Part shown: one piece after another, positions 33,610 to 41,889 of the stretch
How the letters are laid out: every line of letters begins with the position of its first letter
Position numbering within the stretch: the stretch's first letter is position 1
Program-made: the position numbers and the translations under genes
The notes under the pieces: model-generated
Told to the model about the DNA's origin: nothing
The model's database searches: none
Seen by the model: the letters and a program-made list of their open reading frames with translations, nothing else
Assembly (NCBI GenBank): GCA_030841085.1
Contig: JAVEDP010000010.1
Location: 1-44,171, forward strand
Source of the DNA: Pyrinomonadaceae bacterium
GTDB taxonomy: Bacteria; Acidobacteriota; Blastocatellia; Pyrinomonadales; Pyrinomonadaceae
Length of the DNA stretch: 44,171 nucleotides
Reading direction: 5' to 3'

Positions 33610-34455
33610 ATGCCTTGTGACCCCAATTTTCTTGCCGCCATCAGGATGTTTGACCACCTGAACGAAGACGACCGCGTCGCGCTCGCCAATGTTATCGATG
33701 AGTTGAAGGTGCCCGCCGGCCACACGCTTTTCCAGGCGGGCGATCCCGGCGATTCCCTTTTCATAATGCAAAGCGGCGAGATCGAACTCTTTATCAAAGA
33801 CACTGCCGGCCAGAAGATTGTGCTTACGACCGCGCAGGCGGGAGATATGTTTGGCGAACTCGCCATGCTCGATACGGGACCGCGCACCGCAACCGCGCTG
33901 GCCCTGTCGGATAGCGATGTGCTGGTGCTCGATCGCAGCGATCTCGTTATGTTGTTTCAACGAAAACCGGAAGCAGCGCTGCACATGCTGGCGGCCTTGA
34001 GCGGCTTAACGCGCAAAGCTGACGAACTGTTGCGCACGCGTGTTTCGCGCAACGTCAATGAAGAAATGGAAGTGCATTCGACTGCGTTATTGAGAATCGC
34101 AGACTGGATTGCCTGGTTTAGCGGCAGCATGGCTTTTCTTATTCTCAACGGCGCCTGGTTCATAATTTGGATTTCCATTAATACGCTGCCACTCGGCCTG
34201 CCGCACTTCGATCCTTTTCCCTTCGGTCTTTTAACAATGATCGTTTCGTTAGAGGCGATTTTTCTTTCCTGCTTCGTGCTCATCAGCCAAAACCGCCAGG
34301 CGCAAAAGGATAAAGTGCGCGCCGATATTGAGTATGAGGTAAACATCAAGGCTGAACTCGAGATTGCGCACCTGCACGAAAAAACGGATCGCATTTATGA
34401 AAACATGATGGCGCGATTCGAGAAATTGGATAAAGCCGGCTCTCCAACGAAATAG
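33610..34455 (+). CDS. Cyclic-nucleotide-binding domain fused to DUF1003 membrane domain
   Basis: A 281-residue protein. A CNB domain at about 10-125 has the phosphate-binding cassette FGELAMLDTGPRTATALAL, with the Arg and small residues expected for cAMP binding. A DUF1003 membrane domain follows, with two hydrophobic segments (about 166-186, WIAWFSGSMAFLILNGAWFI; and about 207-232, LLTMIVSLEAIFLSCFVLIS) and an NRQAQKDKVRADIEYEVN helix. The likely role is a cNMP-responsive inner-membrane protein of unknown activity. GGAAGGA before ATG 33610 supports this start; the longer frame upstream reads the repeat. No cyclase gene lies in the window. Confidence 0.82.
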   Translation: MPCDPNFLAAIRMFDHLNEDDRVALANVIDELKVPAGHTLFQAGDPGDSLFIMQSGEIELFIKDTAGQKIVLTTAQAGDMFGELAMLDTGPRTATALALSDSDVLVLDRSDLVMLFQRKPEAALHMLAALSGLTRKADELLRTRVSRNVNEEMEVHSTALLRIADWIAWFSGSMAFLILNGAWFIIWISINTLPLGLPHFDPFPFGLLTMIVSLEAIFLSCFVLISQNRQAQKDKVRADIEYEVNIKAELEIAHLHEKTDRIYENMMARFEKLDKAGSPTK

Positions 34456-34493
34456 TTCAGCGCAACCCTATCCGAACCTCGGAAGGCCATATA

Positions 34494-34560
34494 AGCAGTT
34501 CAGAGTACAACCTTCAGGTTGCTCTTTCGAACCCCCGCAAGCTGTAGCTTGTGAGCTTTC
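34494..34560. repeat. AACCTTCAGGTT-type element
   Basis: AGTACAACCTTCAGGTTGCT is followed by AAGCTGTAGCTTGTGAGCTT. Two short palindromes face each other. A copy with the same order is at 42490-42562, and a trace is at 7798-7816. Confidence 0.75.
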
Positions 34561-34568
34561 TCAAACCA

Positions 34569-35204
34569 ATGTCCGTGCTGAATAAATTGGCGACCGCTCT
34601 CAACCGGCGAGACGAGGTTCCAAATCAGGAGTTGGCGCAAGAAATCGTGCGCACAAATGACCGCGCCGCAGTAAAAGAATTGATTGAGAACCTTGGTAAC
34701 AAAGACAAGCGCCTGCAAAGCGATTGCATCAAAGTCCTCTACGAGATCGGTGAACGGCGGCCCGCGCTGATTGCTTCTTACCATCGAGAATTTGGAAAGT
34801 TACTCGACAGCAAAAACAACCGGCTCGTTTGGGGCGCAATGAGCGCGCTTGACTCAATCACGCTGCAGAAGCCGAAAGAAATTCATGGTTTGTTGGCGAA
34901 AATTTTGGCCGTCGCGGACAGTGGCTCGGTTATTACTCGCGATCATGCAGTCGGTATTCTCGTTAAGCTCGGGACGCTGAAACAATATGCGGACGCGTGT
35001 TTACCACTCTTGTTGGAACAACTGCTGGCTTGTCCCAATAACCAGTTGCCGATGTATGCCGAGATGTCGTTGCCTTTAGTTAATGACAAGAATAAGGCGG
35101 CGCTGCAAAAGGTCCTGATCCGCAGACTGGGAGGACTTGAAAAGGAATCTCAGAAAAAGCGAGTCGCAAAGGTCCTGAAACGGCTCACGCAGGAATCAGC
35201 CTAA
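34569..35204 (+). CDS. HEAT/ARM-repeat-like protein, unknown
   Basis: A 211-residue all-helical protein. Repeated helix pairs are visible: NKDKRLQSDCIKVLYEIGER, SKNNRLVWGAMSALDSITLQ and VITRDHAVGILVKLGTLKQY, each with the pattern of HEAT-like repeats. A coiled basic C-terminus (KKRVAKVLKRLTQ) ends it. ATG 34569 is chosen because the GTG at 34551 lies in a repeat element. Function unknown; such proteins usually bind other proteins. Confidence 0.6.
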   Translation: MSVLNKLATALNRRDEVPNQELAQEIVRTNDRAAVKELIENLGNKDKRLQSDCIKVLYEIGERRPALIASYHREFGKLLDSKNNRLVWGAMSALDSITLQKPKEIHGLLAKILAVADSGSVITRDHAVGILVKLGTLKQYADACLPLLLEQLLACPNNQLPMYAEMSLPLVNDKNKAALQKVLIRRLGGLEKESQKKRVAKVLKRLTQESA

Positions 35205-35251
35205 GTCCGAAGCCATAGCCGAACAAATTGCTCAAGTTCACGACGTTAGCT

Positions 35252-36553
35252 TTACATCGTCGCGAACATCGCGATTGCAGCCACGGCCATGATCACTGCG
35301 GTGGCCCAACCAAGCCATCTCAGTAGCGGCGGATTGGTTCGATTCCCCATGATCTTTTTGTTACAAGTTAACAACACGACCAGCACGATTAATGGCGGCG
35401 CCAAAACTCCATTCAAGACTGCCGCCCAAAACAACATCTTCACCGCATTGAACCCGGCGTAGTTGAGTGTCAATCCGATAATCATTGCCGCACCGACAAC
35501 GGCATAAAACTTTTTTGCCAGGCGGGGTCGATCCTCAAGGGTACCGCGCCAGGCGCTGGCCTCGGCAATGGCATAAGCGGCGGCGCCCGCCAGCACCGGC
35601 ACGCCGAGCATTCCAGTACCAATCAGGCCTAAAGTGAAAAGCAGATAAGCACCGCGACCGGCCAGTGGTTTCAGTGCCTCCGCCGCCTGCTGCGCCGTAT
35701 CAATGTGTGTTTGCCCGTGAGCGTGCAGCGTGGCTGCGGTGGTGAGGATAATGAAATACATCACCAGTTGAGAAAAGAACATTCCTGTAATCACATCTGT
35801 GCGTGATTTTCTAATTTCTTCATCGGTTGCGCCGCGCCGTTGCCCGACCGAGCGCCGTCCCATCTTGCGTTCCTCTTCCACTTCCTCGGATGCCTGCCAG
35901 AAAAAGAGATATGGAGAGATGGTAGTGCCGAGAATCCCGACGAAGGTTGCGATGTAGGCGCTGGACCATTCGACGTGAGGAATGAATGTCGAACGCAAGA
36001 CCGCCGACCAGTCCGGCTTTGCGAGAAACGCCGCGATCACATAGGCGAAAAGGACCAGCGTCAGCCATTTGAAAACGCGCGCAATGAATTGATAAGAAGT
36101 CCAGAAAAGCAAGGACGTAATTAACACCGCATAGATCGGTGTAAAGAACAAAGGCTTGATGCCCGTCATCATTGCGGTAGCATCGGCCATTCCACCGAGG
36201 TCCGCTCCGATATTCACTACATTCGCGACAATCAACAACGAGCAAGCGCCCCACAAAACCCAGCGAGAATAGTTGCGCCGCAACACGCCGGCGAGCCCGC
36301 GGCCCGTAACCATCCCCAGACGAGCGCACATGATCTGTACCGCGACCATTAAGGGAAACGAAAAGAGCGCGGTCCAAAGGGGCGCATAACCAAACGCCGC
36401 GCCGGTAACGGAGTAGGTAGAAATTCCCGACGGGTCATCATCGGCGGCGCCAGTTATCACGCCTGGGCCCAATTCACCAAAGAATGCGCGGACCCTTCTC
36501 GGCGAGATTTTTTTAATTACTTTGGCTGGCGCGGCTTCTTTATTCTTGGTCAT
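35252..36553 (-). CDS. Nramp-related divalent-metal transporter (NRMT-like)
   Basis: A 433-residue membrane protein with about eleven helices. TM1 carries GAADDDPSGISTYSVTGAAFG; the classical Nramp motif DPGN is DPSG here, so the metal-coordinating Asn is Gly (position 43). In TM6 the classical Met-Pro-His is replaced by GTTISPYLFFWQASEE. These changes match the Nramp-related Mg(2+) transporters (NRMT) known to prefer Mg(2+), rather than the Mn(2+)/Fe(2+) Nramp proteins; substrate preference is inference. GAAGGA precedes ATG 36553. A low-affinity iron permease family gene lies 19 bp upstream in the same direction and is likely co-transcribed. Confidence 0.85.
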   Translation of the reverse strand: MTKNKEAAPAKVIKKISPRRVRAFFGELGPGVITGAADDDPSGISTYSVTGAAFGYAPLWTALFSFPLMVAVQIMCARLGMVTGRGLAGVLRRNYSRWVLWGACSLLIVANVVNIGADLGGMADATAMMTGIKPLFFTPIYAVLITSLLFWTSYQFIARVFKWLTLVLFAYVIAAFLAKPDWSAVLRSTFIPHVEWSSAYIATFVGILGTTISPYLFFWQASEEVEEERKMGRRSVGQRRGATDEEIRKSRTDVITGMFFSQLVMYFIILTTAATLHAHGQTHIDTAQQAAEALKPLAGRGAYLLFTLGLIGTGMLGVPVLAGAAAYAIAEASAWRGTLEDRPRLAKKFYAVVGAAMIIGLTLNYAGFNAVKMLFWAAVLNGVLAPPLIVLVVLLTCNKKIMGNRTNPPLLRWLGWATAVIMAVAAIAMFATM

Positions 36554-36572
36554 TCGGTGGTCCTTCGGCGCA

Positions 36573-37043
36573 TTATGCTTTTGCCTTCACCTTGCCATAC
36601 TTGATTCCGTGGCGGGCTGCGGCTTCTTCAATTGAATGGGTCTGCGTCAATTTCAAATCGGCCTTGGCCATTTTCACCAGTTCCTGATAGTGGCTATGCA
36701 GCGTCAGAATTTCCTCTTCGGTAAGGTCTTCCACGTCGATCAGCCTGTTGCTGGCGCCCTCGAGTGCCGCGACGATTTCGTTCAACTTCAGATGAATTGC
36801 CAGCGCATCTTTATTCTGACTGCGCTGGATAAGGAACACCATTAGAAACGTTACGATCGTTGTGCCGGTGTTGATTACCAACTGCCACGTATCGGAAAAG
36901 TGAAAGAGCGGGCCGGTAGCAATCCAGATAACAATTACCAGTAACGCGATTATGAAAGCCGTTGAGGTTCCTGTTGCCTCGGTCACCTTGCGCGAGAACC
37001 GTTCCAACATCTGACCGAGTCCGCTTCGTTTCTTTCTAAGCAT
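36573..37043 (-). CDS. Low-affinity iron permease family protein
   Basis: A 156-residue protein of the family named after yeast Fet4-like low-affinity iron permeases. Two membrane segments (about 27-47, TAFIIALLVIVIWIATGPLF; and about 53-70) are followed by VFLIQRSQNKDALAIHLKLN, a strongly conserved stretch of this family, and an acidic C-terminal helix. AGGAGG lies just before ATG 37043, so the start is certain. It is co-oriented with the Nramp-related gene. The real substrate in bacteria is not established, and the pairing hints at divalent metal homeostasis. Confidence 0.85.
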   Translation of the reverse strand: MLRKKRSGLGQMLERFSRKVTEATGTSTAFIIALLVIVIWIATGPLFHFSDTWQLVINTGTTIVTFLMVFLIQRSQNKDALAIHLKLNEIVAALEGASNRLIDVEDLTEEEILTLHSHYQELVKMAKADLKLTQTHSIEEAAARHGIKYGKVKAKA

Positions 37044-37125
37044 AGTCTTTCATCCTCCTGAATCCACCACTAGCGAACGGTTTATGATAGCTTGCCCGTG
37101 CTAGAATCCCACCTCTAATCAGTGA

Positions 37126-37200
37126 AGTAGCATAGACTTCAGTCTGTGCTGGTTTGGGTGTCACGCACGTAAAAATACACCGACTGAAGGTCTGTGCCAC
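37126..37200. repeat. 60-bp palindromic element (CATAGACT family), diverged
   Basis: Left arm AGTAGCATAGACTTCAGTCT, right arm CGACTGAAGGTCTGTGCCAC; the loop is longer than in other copies (about 35 bp). It lies in the 184-bp gap between divergent genes, so it is close to both promoters. Confidence 0.8.
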
Positions 37201-37227
37201 ATGGGTCAACTAATTTCCAGCTAACCA

Positions 37228-38769
37228 ATGAGCTTCTGGCAACAGGTAGAACTCGCGGCAAGAATGCACGGCGCCTTTATTTGGGCCATCGTAATTTTTG
37301 TTGCCGCTGCGTTAGTCCTTAACTCGCTGCGACCAGCCGAACGGATGCGAATTCGGGCCGCGCTGCTTTTGTTTGCGCTCGCTTTTGTTGGCCTATTGCT
37401 GGTTGGCGGGTTTGCCTACCGCGGCATCAGCACTGAGAGCTCGTTGTATCTTTGGTTCCAATGGGCCTCGCTGTTCTGTCTCTGGATCGCCTTCATAAAT
37501 GTCGCCGGCGTCTTTGTCTTCGAAGTTTTTCTTAGCGCGATAAGACTAAAGCCGCCGCGTATTTTGCGCGATCTGCTGGTTGCGCTTGCCTACGTTGTTC
37601 TTGGGATCACTTTACTTTCCATTCCGCACGTTGATATCAGCGGCATCGTTGCCACTTCCGCAGTGCTGACCGCCGTCATCGGTTTATCTTTTCAAGACAC
37701 GCTTGGAAACATGATGGGCGGGATGGCGCTGCAACTAGAGCGCACCATCGGCATCGGCGACTGGATCAAGATCGATGGACAGGAAGGTGTAGTCAGAGAA
37801 ATTCGCTGGCGCCACACGTCGATCGAGACTCGCAATTGGGACACGATCGTAATTCCCAACAGCGTCTTGATGAAGAGTCAGGTAACTGTCCTCGGTCGGC
37901 GTGCGGGTGCGCCGCGCCAACACCGGCAATGGGTATATTTCAACGTTGACTTCCGCTATTCACCGGCCGACGTAATCGATGCCGTGGAAAGCGGCCTGCG
38001 TGCCGAGCCAATCCCAAACATCGCCAGCGAACCTCCGCCAAACTGCGTCTTCATGGATTTCAAGGAAAGCTTTGGCAGCTATGCCGTGCGCTATTGGCTG
38101 ACGGATCTGGCGGTCGATGATCCGACCAACTCAATCGTGCGCACGCGTATTTATTTCGCGCTCCGTCGCGCCGGCATTCCGCTTTCCATTCCGGCGCATG
38201 CCATCTTAATGACAGAGGACGATGCGTCGCGTCGCGAGCGAAAAAAGATTGAAGACACTAAACAGCGTGTCGAGGCGCTTGGCCGGGTCGAACTATTTAA
38301 TTCGCTAACTGAAGAAGAGCACGGCTCGCTCGCGGCTCGACTGCGCTATGCGCCCTTCACGCGCGGCGAAGCCATGACACGCCAGGGAGCTGAAGCGCAT
38401 TGGCTTTACCTGATGACCGCAGGCGAAGCAGAAGTTCGCGTGTCTACCGACGGTAATCTGAACGAACGCGTCGCCGCACTGCACGCCGGCGATGTGTTTG
38501 GCGAAATGGGAATGATGACTGGAGAGCCGCGCACCGCAACAGTGATTGCCGTGACCGATGTCGAATGCTATCGGCTTGATAAGGAGGCCTTCCACGACAT
38601 TCTGCAACAGCGTCCTGAAATTGCCGACGACATTTCAATGTTGCTTGCGAACCGGCGGGTGGAACTTGAGGCCGCGCGTGAAGGTTTAAATGAGGAAGCA
38701 AAGCGCCAGCGGATGCGTTATCACCAAAATGATCTACGACGGCGCATTAAGAATTTCTTCACCTTGTAA
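37228..38769 (+). CDS. MscS-type channel with C-terminal cyclic-nucleotide-binding domain
   Basis: A 513-residue channel. Helices at about 18-37, 45-70, 75-105 and 115-135 lead to the pore helix (about 140-180; ATSAVLTAVIGLSFQDTLGN, MMGGMALQLERTIGIGDWIK) and the MscS beta domain (GQEGVVREIRWRHTSIETRN, WDTIVIPNSVLMKSQV). A CNB domain at about 365-480 carries FGEMGMMTGEPRTATVIAV, with the Arg of the phosphate-binding cassette. This matches the bacterial cyclic-nucleotide-gated (bCNG) group of the MscS superfamily, in which gating by tension or cNMP has been described. No ribosome-binding site is obvious before ATG 37228. Confidence 0.92.
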   Translation: MSFWQQVELAARMHGAFIWAIVIFVAAALVLNSLRPAERMRIRAALLLFALAFVGLLLVGGFAYRGISTESSLYLWFQWASLFCLWIAFINVAGVFVFEVFLSAIRLKPPRILRDLLVALAYVVLGITLLSIPHVDISGIVATSAVLTAVIGLSFQDTLGNMMGGMALQLERTIGIGDWIKIDGQEGVVREIRWRHTSIETRNWDTIVIPNSVLMKSQVTVLGRRAGAPRQHRQWVYFNVDFRYSPADVIDAVESGLRAEPIPNIASEPPPNCVFMDFKESFGSYAVRYWLTDLAVDDPTNSIVRTRIYFALRRAGIPLSIPAHAILMTEDDASRRERKKIEDTKQRVEALGRVELFNSLTEEEHGSLAARLRYAPFTRGEAMTRQGAEAHWLYLMTAGEAEVRVSTDGNLNERVAALHAGDVFGEMGMMTGEPRTATVIAVTDVECYRLDKEAFHDILQQRPEIADDISMLLANRRVELEAAREGLNEEAKRQRMRYHQNDLRRRIKNFFTL

Positions 38770-38850
38770 CGAGCCACCGCGCCGCTCTGTGGCTATGTAA
38801 GAGAGTCGCTCACTCCGTAGTGACAGCGCGCTACCGGGTGTCCCAGCGAG

Positions 38851-38884
38851 AAGGCTGGAAGATTATTTCCTTCCAGCCTTTTTG
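38851..38884. terminator. Bidirectional terminator
   Basis: AAGGCTGGAAG, ATTATTTC, CTTCCAGCCTT followed by TTTG. It lies between the channel gene and the convergent lipoprotein gene. Confidence 0.85.
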
Positions 38885-38903
38885 CCTTTTTGTATCGAGC
38901 GAG

Positions 38904-39431
38904 TTATTTGACAGTGACTTTTAGCTCCGCCTTAGCGCTATTGTTTTGTGCGTTTGACGACCAGTTCATCCCTTTACATTGAACGGTGATCTCGTGGCCG
39001 ATGGGCTTCCCTGACTGCGTACCGGCATGGCAAGTAGGCGCCGTCAGCGTGGCAAAAAGCGGAAGCGTGTCAAGCACGTTTCCTGAAGCATCACCTTGGA
39101 GTGTTTGTTGTTGATCGGAAGGAAGTGGGACCGAAAAACTTCCGTTATAGACCGCACTTCCGACCGTGCAAGTACTTGAGGTGCCGCCCAGGAACTTAAG
39201 CTCGATAGACTTGACGCCCTCCGGATCGGAAACAACACAGGATAGATCAAGCGTCGTACTTAGGTCGGCTATACTGGCCGCTTCAAACTGGCCGTTGCTT
39301 TTCTTGACCTTAATCTCGACTTTGGGTGGCGTGGAATCATTGGGGTTGATTTTCGATTTGGTGCAAGCGGCGGAAAGACTTGCAATCAAGATCGACATGA
39401 AAACCAGTGCTAAAGTGAAATTGTGTTTCAT
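38904..39431 (-). CDS. Lipoprotein, unknown
   Basis: A 175-residue protein with a lipoprotein signal (about 1-23; LASLSAAC, lipobox L-S-A-A-C with C23) and a mature beta-rich part with a DSTPPKVEIKVKKSNG strand and paired Cys (CVVSDPEGVKS, SSTCTVGS, APTCHAG, VQCKGMN). AGGAG before ATG 39431 supports the start. The layout (DxTPPxVxI...DxxGVKSIEL) resembles extracellular Ig-like domains. Function unknown. Confidence 0.7.
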   Translation of the reverse strand: MKHNFTLALVFMSILIASLSAACTKSKINPNDSTPPKVEIKVKKSNGQFEAASIADLSTTLDLSCVVSDPEGVKSIELKFLGGTSSTCTVGSAVYNGSFSVPLPSDQQQTLQGDASGNVLDTLPLFATLTAPTCHAGTQSGKPIGHEITVQCKGMNWSSNAQNNSAKAELKVTVK

Positions 39432-39539
39432 TTGAGGATCTCCTGAGGCAAATTAGAGGAACGGCGGGCTTATACACCCTGCGCGGTTGATATTCAAGGC
39501 CTAGCTTCAAATTAGCGCTTGCAATCAAACAATGGGCCT

Positions 39540-40379
39540 TCAGAAGTCGATGGAGATGCCAAGCTGGACGCCGGCGCGTGGACTGGCGGCATATTTGCCA
39601 GCGACCAGACCGAAATCGAATGACATGTTTCTCTTAAACAGATAGTTCCCGCCGAATTGTGTTTGCAGTTGTCCCTTCCCCAGTTGCAGATTCTTGGTGA
39701 GCGCGCCCGTCAACTCAATTCCCAGATCAAGCTTTGGCGTAAATTGTTTCACTAACGAACCGCCACCGGTAAAAACCGTACCGCGACTCTTGATGCCAAT
39801 CACACCCGTCGTGGTGTTTCCCGAAAACAGAAGGCCGCCATTCAAGCGCAATGCAGTCTTCTTTGTCAGCGACTTTTGCAAGATGCCGTTTGTGTAAAAG
39901 TCCGCCAAGCCCGAGCCGAGTTGGCGTTTTGTGTCGCCGGTCGGCAGCTCAAGGTTGAAGGCAATCGCCAAAGCCGGGCGGCGGGAATGCTCGCGCTCCT
40001 TCAGGAAGTTGTACTTCAGCGAAACATTGGTGTCACCAATCCCGGTGGGAAGCAGAGGAACCGTGCCACGTGCATTAATGATCGTGAGCAGCGGCGACTC
40101 AATGCCGACTTCGAAATTATCAAAAACTCCATAGTCGAGTTCAAAGTCAGCAGTATTCTGTTTGCGACTCGGAAACGCGGAGGCTTGCAGCAAGTCAAAC
40201 TCGTTGCTGAACTCAAAATGGAAATGACGCTTGGGCGTGGTATCGGTATTATCGGTAACGAACGGCTGTTGCGCGTGGACCACGGGAACGGTCATGACGA
40301 GCACTGAGACAGCGAAGAGGATTTTCCAGGCCCACCATCTTCTCTCGCCGGCGATGCGTTTGAATATATCTGCAGGCAT
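39540..40379 (-). CDS. Outer-membrane beta-barrel protein (transporter-like, MetA-pathway type)
   Basis: A 279-residue protein with a signal segment (about 18-36) and then QPFVTDNTDTTPKRHFHFEF, DFELDYGVFDNFEVGIESPL, GIGDTNVSLKYNFLKE, PALAIAFNLELPTGDTKRQL and GLADFYTNGILQKSLTKKTA. This is the pattern of PF13557-like 'phenol MetA degradation' outer-membrane proteins. It ends QLGISIDF, a barrel-type C-terminus with a final Phe. The substrate is unknown. An alternative start inside the N-terminus is possible. Confidence 0.72.
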   Translation of the reverse strand: MPADIFKRIAGERRWWAWKILFAVSVLVMTVPVVHAQQPFVTDNTDTTPKRHFHFEFSNEFDLLQASAFPSRKQNTADFELDYGVFDNFEVGIESPLLTIINARGTVPLLPTGIGDTNVSLKYNFLKEREHSRRPALAIAFNLELPTGDTKRQLGSGLADFYTNGILQKSLTKKTALRLNGGLLFSGNTTTGVIGIKSRGTVFTGGGSLVKQFTPKLDLGIELTGALTKNLQLGKGQLQTQFGGNYLFKRNMSFDFGLVAGKYAASPRAGVQLGISIDF

Positions 40380-40403
40380 TTCTTAGTTTCAGAAGTGCTC
40401 CCC

Positions 40404-40618
40404 GCTTCGGCTTCGCCGCCTGAGTTGACTTCGTCGGCGGTGGCTATGCCCCGCCGTAGGTCTGACTTCAACTCTTTGGGCTATGCCCGGGTGAGCTGTC
40501 GCCCGATAATCTGAAGGATCAGCCAGAACCAAGGGCACAGCCCCGGGATTAAATTTTTGCTCATCTCGGCCAGGCATCGCCATCGCCGACGAAGTCAACT
40601 CAGGCGGCAAAGCCGAAC
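40404..40618. repeat. Long inverted repeat
   Basis: GGCTTCGCCGCCTGAGTTGA followed by CTTCGTCGGCGGTGGC at about 40409-40445 pairs with GCCATCGCCGACGAAG followed by TCAACTCAGGCGGCAAAGCC at about 40579-40615. The loop is about 130 bp and holds a GGGCTATGCCC palindrome. No gene in 40380-40657. Confidence 0.8.
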
Positions 40619-40657
40619 CTGCCAAGATCCATTACATCCCGAGCAAGGCTCTAACCA

Positions 40658-41299
40658 TCAAGTACCCGGTAAAGTTCTCAATCGTTCATCGAGATGTGAA
40701 CGGTCGGCCAGGGTTTGCAGCATCGGCCCGTTCGCCGTGAACTCAACAATGCTTAAAGAACTGACCGGACATCCCAGTCGATAACGAAAGCCGCCCACGT
40801 CGATGCCCAGCAAGCTGCAAAGCAGAATTCTGATCGTCGCTTTGTGTGAAACGACCAAAACATTTCCCGCGACAAAGCGTTCGCGAATTTCGTGAATGAC
40901 GCGTAACCCGCGTTGGGCGACCGTCGTTGCTAATTCGCCGCCGGTCGGTGCGTGTCGCGCGGGATCTGCCAGCCACTTAACGTAATCGTCCTTATACTTT
41001 TCTGCGACTGTTTCTTTGCTGAGTCCTTCCCATTTGCCGTAGGCGATCTCCTGCAACTCGTCGCGAGCCTCCAGCTTCATTTGCAACGACGCGCAAAGCG
41101 GTTGCGCGGTTTGAATCGTTCGCCGCAAACTGCTCGCATAAATTCCGGCCCAGGATTTTGATTGATAAGCATTACTAAAGGCGTGGGCCATTTCCAGCCC
41201 TTCCGGCGTCAGTTCGGGATCGAGTCCGGAACCGCAAAAAGTATCGTCGCGACTTAAAGTTGTTTGTCCGTGGCGCAGGAAATATAGAGTCAGGCTCAT
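40658..41299 (-). CDS. Histidine phosphatase family protein
   Basis: A 213-residue phosphoglycerate-mutase-like phosphatase. The catalytic RHG is at 9-11 (YFLRHGQTT), the second Arg in SLRRTIQTA (about 59-60), the acid in DELQEIAYGKWEG (E84) and the second His in VVSHKATIR (H152). All catalytic residues are present, so it is likely active; the substrate (phosphosugar, phosphoglycerate, alpha-ribazole phosphate) cannot be told. It is 479 bp from the next gene in the same direction, with a repeat element between. Confidence 0.88.
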   Translation of the reverse strand: MSLTLYFLRHGQTTLSRDDTFCGSGLDPELTPEGLEMAHAFSNAYQSKSWAGIYASSLRRTIQTAQPLCASLQMKLEARDELQEIAYGKWEGLSKETVAEKYKDDYVKWLADPARHAPTGGELATTVAQRGLRVIHEIRERFVAGNVLVVSHKATIRILLCSLLGIDVGGFRYRLGCPVSSLSIVEFTANGPMLQTLADRSHLDERLRTLPGT

Positions 41300-41329
41300 T
41301 TAGCAGGCTGAATCTGAAGGCTGGACTTC

Positions 41330-41444
41330 GTAAAGCAAACTGTTAGTTTGCGGTGGTTGAAAAGCAAAGTGTTAGTTTGCGGCGGGCAGATTGTCACTCA
41401 AGTTGAAGGCCAGCAACCACCGCAAACTAACAGTTTGCTTTACA
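41330..41444. repeat. AAACTGTTAGTTTGC element, about 115 bp
   Basis: The left arm GTAAAGCAAACTGTTAGTTT begins at 41330. A diverged inner copy AAAGCAAAGTGTTAGTTTGC follows. The middle CTCAAGTTGAAGGCCAGCAA is shared with 42592. The right arm CCGCAAACTAACAGTTTGCT ends with TTACA at 41444. It ends 11 bp before the shell-protein stop codon. Confidence 0.88.
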
Positions 41445-41454
41445 TCTAAAAAGT

Positions 41455-41778
41455 TCATTTCGTGGGGACCGAGCCGCTGATTTTCTTGCGCGTGGTTTCT
41501 CCAGTGTGGAGAACCGGAATACTCTGGTCCACCTCTTCGTGCGGCTGCGGAATAATGTGCGTGGCTACTACCTCACCAACCTTTCTACCGGCAGCGGCGC
41601 CGGCGTCGACAGCAGCACGCACAGCGGCAACGTCGCCGCGCACGATAGCAGTCACCAGGCCCGCATCGATTTTTTCCCAACCGACCAGGCGAACGTTCGC
41701 TGACTTAACCATCGCGTCGGCCGCTTCGATCATCGCGACCAGGCCTTTGCATTCGACTAATCCCAGTGCTTCCGGCAT
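41455..41778 (-). CDS. Bacterial microcompartment shell protein (BMC-H type), isolated
   Basis: A 107-residue protein of the hexameric shell family. It begins [20 protein letters not shown], with [20 protein letters not shown] and [31 protein letters not shown], which is the whole BMC fold, then a tail with [12 protein letters not shown] and [16 protein letters not shown] precedes ATG 41778, so it is a real gene. No other shell protein, vertex protein or encapsulated enzyme is nearby; neighbours are a phosphatase and an exported protein. It may be part of a system encoded elsewhere, or act alone. Confidence 0.9.
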   Translation of the reverse strand: MPEALGLVECKGLVAMIEAADAMVKSANVRLVGWEKIDAGLVTAIVRGDVAAVRAAVDAGAAAGRKVGEVVATHIIPQPHEEVDQSIPVLHTGETTRKKISGSVPTK

Positions 41779-41834
41779 ATGCGCTCCTTTGTTTGGGCCG
41801 TCATGTTAACACTGAATTTCGCTGCCGCACAGAT

Positions 41835-41887
41835 GTCCGATGAACTTTAGTTTGTCGCGACGTTGCGACAAGCTAAAGCTTATCGGA
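41835..41887. repeat. Hairpin element with AACTTTAGTTTG arms
   Basis: GTCCGATGAACTTTAGTTTG with TCGCGACG pairs with TTGCGACAAGCTAAAGC and TTATCGGAC. The stem is about 25 bp with very few mismatches. The stop codon of the next gene starts three bases after it, in CACTAATC. Confidence 0.85.
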
Positions 41888-41889
41888 CA

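Noticed and set aside
41330-41444. Integron attC site
   Set aside because: It is palindromic, but no core-site motifs or integrase gene are present and the same element recurs between unrelated genes.
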